Positions 61,201 to 64,000 of a stretch of 64,000 nt of DNA are shown here, in pieces. Location of the stretch: contig NZ_VLLA01000002.1 in the NCBI RefSeq assembly GCF_007830635.1, positions 714,515 through 778,514 on the forward strand, written 5' to 3'. The stretch comes from Bradyrhizobium huanghuaihaiense (GTDB lineage Bacteria; Pseudomonadota; Alphaproteobacteria; Rhizobiales; Xanthobacteraceae). Position 1 is the first letter of the stretch; every line of letters starts with the position of its first letter. The notes beneath the pieces were generated by a model. It saw only the letters and a program-made list of their open reading frames with translations, did no database searches and was not told the DNA's origin. The position numbers were made by a program, and so were the translations under genes.

Positions 61201-64000
61201 GTTCAGGCGACAGGAACGACGTGGAGCCTGATCGATCCTGGTGTCCACAATGCGAGCTTCTCGTACCAGGTGCGCGTCGTCGATTCCGTCGGCAACACGA
61301 TCGGCTCCGCCGCGCAGGCCGTCACAATCGACACGGCGCCGCCCGTGGTCACGATCGACAATTCGGATGCGCTGACCAACCAGGCCACCCAGAGAATCTC
61401 CGGAACGGTCGGCTTGGCCGATGCCGGAACCACCGTGATCGTGTTCGACAATGCGCAGGCCATAGCCGGTGCCGTTGTCCAGGCGGACGGCAGCTGGAGC
61501 GTGATCGTACAGCTTTCCGAGGGCGGCAATAGTTTCGTCGCCCAGGACACGGACGTCGCCGGCAATTTGGGCTCGAGCAATACGGTCGTCCTGACATTGG
61601 ATTCGACGCCGCCGGCTGCAGTTGCGTCTGTCGGCGCTTTGAGCGCCGACAGCGGCAGCTCGCCGACCGACTTCAATACCAACGTGGCCTCGCAAACAGT
61701 CAGCGGCACCTATACCGGTGCCTTGGGTCCGGGCGAGACGATCCAGGTCAGCGCCAACAATGGCGCCACCTGGGTGACGGCGTCCGCATCGGGCGGCGCC
61801 TGGTCGGCATCTAGCGTATCGCTGTCGTCCGGCACCAACTTGCTGTCGGTTCGCACCATCGACCTCGCCGGTAACATCACGGCGGGGACGGGACACAGCT
61901 ACACTCTGGATACCCTAGCGCCGACGGCGGTTGCGACGGTGACGCTGCTAAGTTCTGACACTGGCAGCTCCTCGACCGATTTCGTCACCAACATCCCGTC
62001 GCAAACCGTAAGCGGCACCTATACGGGTGTCGTGGCTTTCGGTGAAACGATTCAGGTCAGCGCGGATGGCGGTGTGAGCTGGGTGACCGCAACGGCCAAT
62101 TCGGCCAACGGCACCTGGTCAGCATCCGGCTTGACGCTGTCGGCGGCCGGGAACACGCTGTCAGTTCGCACGATCGACCTTGCGGGCAATGTCGCGGCGG
62201 GAACAGGCCACAGTTACACCTTCGATACCGTCGCGCCGTCCGCAATTGCGACGGTGACGGCGCTGGGGTCGGACAGCGGCAGCTCCGCGAGCGATTTCGT
62301 CAGCAATGTCGCGTTGCAGACGGTCAGCGGCACCTATTCCGGCAGCCTCGGCGCCGGCGAGTCCATCCAGGTCAGCGCCGACGGCGGCACAACCTGGGTG
62401 ACGGCGGTCGCCAACGCATCGAACGGCACCTGGGCAGCATCCGGAGTGACACTGTCGGCTGCCGGGAGCACGCTGTCGGTCCGGACGATCGATCTGGCTG
62501 GCAACAGCGTTGCCGGCACCGGGCATGCCTACACGCTGGACACCAGCGCGCCGTCAGCGGTTGCGACGGTGATCGCACTGGGGGCCGACAGCGGCAGCTC
62601 GTCGAGCGATTTCGTCACCAATTTGGCGTCACAGACCGTGACCGGAGCGTACACGGGCACGCTGGATCCCGGCGAGTCAATTCAGCTCAGCGTCGACGGC
62701 ACGAACTGGGTCACGGCAAATGCAGCAGGGGGCGCGTGGTCCGCATCGGGCGTGCTCCTTTCCGGGGCGGGCAGTTTGCTGTCGGTCCGCACCATCGACT
62801 TGGCCGGCAATATCGCTGCGGGCACCGGCCACAGCTACGTGCTGGACCAGACCGTTCCGTCCGGCGGCACGCCAGATCTGATTGCGAATTCGGATTCCGG
62901 CTCCTCCAGCAGCGACAACAATACCAATGTATTGGCCCCGACGCTGACGGTTGCGCTTGGTGCGGGTGTTGCGGTGGGCGACACGGTCCAGCTGCTGCTG
63001 AATGGGTCCTCCTTCTCCCATCCTCTGGTGCGAACCGTCACCTCGGGCGATATCGCGGCCCAAAGCGTCAGTTTCGCGGTGAGCCCCGGTGACCTTGGAC
63101 CTGACGGGACCAAGCCGATCTCTGCCCGGTTTACCGATCTGGCGGGCAACAGCTCGACCACCAGCGCCTTGACCATCACGCTCGACACGAGCGCGCCCGT
63201 GCTGGCGATCACCAATCCCGGCGGCAACACCAATCAATCCGTGCAGACGATTACCGGTACGGCGGATCCCGCTGACGCGGGTGCGATTGTCACCGTCCTA
63301 GATGATGGCACTCCGGTCGGCGTCGCAACCATCCAGGCCAACGGCACTTGGAGCACCGATGTCACGCTGCACAGCGACGCCAACAGCTTGACCGCGCAAG
63401 CGACTGATGCCGCCGGCAACCAGGGCGTCAGCAACACGGTGGTCTTCACCGTGAACACCAATGCCCCGACCGGCGGCACGCCGGACCTGGCGGCAGCTTC
63501 CGATTCCGGCAGTTCCAGCAGTGACAACACGACGAACGTGACCGCGCCGACTTTCACGGTCGTGCTCGGTGCCAATATCGCGGCGGGAGATACGATCCAG
63601 CTGTTGCTCAATGGCTCGCCGTTCGCCCATCCCGTCACGCATACGATCAGCGCAGCCGACCTCAGCGCCCAGAGCGTGAGCTTGACCGTAACCGACGGTG
63701 ATCTCGGCCCTGACGGCGCCAAGTCGATCTCGGCCAGACTCAGCGACGGTTTCGGCAACACCTCGACCACCGCCGCACTGATCATCACGCTCGATACCGC
63801 CGCGCCGGTGGTGAGCAGCGAGGCAATCACCAGCGCGACGGGAGCGCAGAACAATACGCTCAACACCGGCGACGTGGTCAGCGTCACCGTGACGTTCAGC
63901 GAGACCGTCACGGTGACCGGGACGCCGCAACTCGCCTTGAACATCGGCGGGACACCGGTGCAGGCCAGCTACGCCTCCGGCAGCGGCGGCACCCAGCTGG
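58228..64000 (+). CDS. Giant FecR / beta-propeller / Ig-repeat surface protein (partial, continues past the window)
   Basis: One frame stays open from 58228 to the window edge (1,924 codons, no stop). TTG 58228 is the first plausible start after an in-frame TAA at 58201; later TTG and GTG codons are possible. Order: an N-terminal GDFVRSGVDLILSD segment seen in large secreted repeat proteins of this group; FecR domain about residues 106-228; Asn/Pro-rich linker near 320-345; PD40/TolB-like propeller about 415-738; cadherin-like domain about 848-940; then Ig-like repeats to the edge. No Sec signal is visible, so type I secretion by a C-terminal signal beyond the window is likely. Probable adhesin or biofilm matrix protein. 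Confidence 0.85.
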   Translation, partial: MNHTDRFLPNGSGHQSLQFGHDALAEIPSAAVVIPDAHLLFSGDFVRSGVDLILSDQLHRVVVPNYFRDHARPLLVSPEGAHLDPGVIDALTGHTQYAQAGAPAAIGKVVGHVVKMTGSASIVRNGVTIVANVGDAIYQNDVVQTGSDSTLGLVLDDGTTFNLSASARFMLNELTYDASSTSNSSLMTLVQGAASFVAGQVAKTGDMRVATPSATIGIRGTAVILDVSATDGKVSVSVIDQRDGLVHAVQVFNTAGVLIGTVTSNGSTLTLTPTATFDVIAQQSNKTTDQVAQEFGAFQQVLSTYDSGKQLFPNLPQHTENRDNNNNNPNPNSTTKFAGSPPLQPPGTEYHPPLGTSATPPSSATPPTVVVTVNPASDSGTSPPPSNIVVGEAIIVPVKLSAVPFVVTPPNVAAITSGPGDHIGPVMSANGDVVYDPDGAIYFFNHETGATTTIASPANGWSYGSPTISFDGRYIVYQGSDGGGSFVFVYGTDPSDPAHYHVQTELAPGSAPAVSGDGGTIVVQQDGGNVSIYSLDGTLKGTVTPGAVGSSGALWKPAISADGHLIAFWNSDVAAPGGGGRLLAFDLSTGELAVIASTSAGAGTVAPTISADGRMIAYQETDGAGHSEIYLYDLNAGAVVFHTSNASGSSYSPVLSPDGHFIVFTSEARLTSADQNGFADIYIVDVTNPAAPAYRLVSDGVDTASNGGAAISAGGQYVAFGNSSNIFFADPTSGLSAIILETAKSSDVLAAKGSIAVTGDYTGVTVSVTDQFGDATPYFSASFDANGHINWSFAEPKSDFAGLSFGETATQEFIIRLSADNGSITVPVFVTVHDGVQPAIQTADAAPVAAPVTLAQGLQDSPYVIAPTVLLKGVADIDGPSLSITSLTIQSGGGGLVQNSDQTWTYTPDPGFSGRVVFGYTVSDSIKSAASTASLNITLPLAITAISPDSGASGDFITNSTQLSVSGSNGALSPGEKIQVSSDNGLTWSDVVQATGTTWSLIDPGVHNASFSYQVRVVDSVGNTIGSAAQAVTIDTAPPVVTIDNSDALTNQATQRISGTVGLADAGTTVIVFDNAQAIAGAVVQADGSWSVIVQLSEGGNSFVAQDTDVAGNLGSSNTVVLTLDSTPPAAVASVGALSADSGSSPTDFNTNVASQTVSGTYTGALGPGETIQVSANNGATWVTASASGGAWSASSVSLSSGTNLLSVRTIDLAGNITAGTGHSYTLDTLAPTAVATVTLLSSDTGSSSTDFVTNIPSQTVSGTYTGVVAFGETIQVSADGGVSWVTATANSANGTWSASGLTLSAAGNTLSVRTIDLAGNVAAGTGHSYTFDTVAPSAIATVTALGSDSGSSASDFVSNVALQTVSGTYSGSLGAGESIQVSADGGTTWVTAVANASNGTWAASGVTLSAAGSTLSVRTIDLAGNSVAGTGHAYTLDTSAPSAVATVIALGADSGSSSSDFVTNLASQTVTGAYTGTLDPGESIQLSVDGTNWVTANAAGGAWSASGVLLSGAGSLLSVRTIDLAGNIAAGTGHSYVLDQTVPSGGTPDLIANSDSGSSSSDNNTNVLAPTLTVALGAGVAVGDTVQLLLNGSSFSHPLVRTVTSGDIAAQSVSFAVSPGDLGPDGTKPISARFTDLAGNSSTTSALTITLDTSAPVLAITNPGGNTNQSVQTITGTADPADAGAIVTVLDDGTPVGVATIQANGTWSTDVTLHSDANSLTAQATDAAGNQGVSNTVVFTVNTNAPTGGTPDLAAASDSGSSSSDNTTNVTAPTFTVVLGANIAAGDTIQLLLNGSPFAHPVTHTISAADLSAQSVSLTVTDGDLGPDGAKSISARLSDGFGNTSTTAALIITLDTAAPVVSSEAITSATGAQNNTLNTGDVVSVTVTFSETVTVTGTPQLALNIGGTPVQASYASGSGGTQL
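61597..62841 (+). repeat. Four tandem Ig-like repeats of 102-105 codons
   Basis: Units start at 61597, 61906, 62221 and 62536 (309, 315, 315 and 306 bases). Each runs from LDT-type AP through SDSGSS, TNxxxQTVSG, GExIQ, W(V)TA, W-ASG to SVRTIDLAGN and GTGH-Y. The high identity between copies points to recent duplication or gene conversion. They form part of the giant gene. These Ig-like folds are typical stalk modules of large bacterial adhesins. Confidence 0.85.
62842..63789 (+). repeat. 113-codon Ig-like repeat pair separated by a 90-codon module
   Basis: Two copies of a second repeat type, each exactly 339 bases (62842-63180 and 63451-63789), share GGTPDL, SDSGSSSSDN, TNV-AP, GDTxQLLLNGS, GDLGPDG and SISARxxD. 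Between them is a 270-base Ig-like module (63181-63450) with VQTITGTADPADAG. A different module (SATGAQNNTLNTGDVVSVTVTF) begins at 63790 and runs off the window. The alternating order suggests more units downstream. Confidence 0.8.

Noticed and set aside
58541..64000. CRISPR-like or satellite array suggested by regular 300-340 base periodicity
   Set aside because: The periodicity keeps an open reading frame and encodes Ig-like domains, so it is a coding repeat.

Overview
The window is high-GC DNA, dense in genes, with frequent 4-base ATGA overlaps and GTG/TTG starts. The gene content (many dipeptide-type and Liv-type ABC importers, a form-II molybdenum hydroxylase, an exopolysaccharide locus, a giant FecR-domain protein) and the repeat style fit a Bradyrhizobium-like alphaproteobacterium (Nitrobacteraceae). 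That assignment is inferred from protein style, not from a marker gene. I saw no rRNA, tRNA, CRISPR array, insertion sequence or phage gene.

1-6026: a flavin reductase-like protein, then an Asp/Glu/hydantoin racemase on the minus strand, then a plus-strand run of dihydropyrimidinase/hydantoinase, NAD-dependent epimerase, short-chain dehydrogenase and FAD monooxygenase-like protein. 6146-11340 and 11495-16967: two complete dipeptide/opine-type ABC importers, each preceded by a good sigma-54 (-24/-12) promoter match. 16977-19288 (minus): a beta-alanine:pyruvate-type aminotransferase and a GntR/FCD regulator with an apparent second winged-helix domain. 19356-28613 (plus): one tightly packed operon with a C45 acyltransferase/peptidase, a third peptide ABC importer bracketed by two paralogous binding proteins, and two NodB-fold deacetylase homologues. 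28616-30986 (minus): acetamidase/formamidase and an NCS1 permease. 31254-31763: a MarR regulator. 31931-42868 (plus): a cyclic amidohydrolase, a three-gene xanthine dehydrogenase-like hydroxylase with a CoxS-CoxG fusion, a full branched-chain amino-acid-type ABC importer and a small Rieske protein.

Together, positions 1-42868 look like a nitrogen-scavenging island for cyclic ureides, amides, peptides and N-heterocycles. Support comes from four sigma-54-type promoters (GG-N10-GC) placed before importer or hydrolase genes, and from three copies of a TACGAAG-N4-CTTCGTA-type palindrome at the two promoters flanking the MarR gene.

42976-43836: a kynurenine formamidase-like hydrolase. 43960-55808: an exopolysaccharide locus with a GIPC-transferase-like beta-propeller protein, GT4 glycosyltransferase, Wzz/ExoP-like protein with a degenerate kinase domain, flippase, FAD-dependent oxidoreductase, CelD-type acetyltransferase, O-antigen ligase/polymerase and secreted GH5 glucanase. 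55826-57664: a hypothetical protein, a DUF3303 protein and a ParB-like protein. From about 58228 to the right edge one open frame without a stop encodes the first 1,900 or so residues of a giant repeat protein (FecR domain, PD40-type propeller, cadherin-like domain, then tandem Ig-like repeats of 102-105 and 113 residues). It continues beyond the window.
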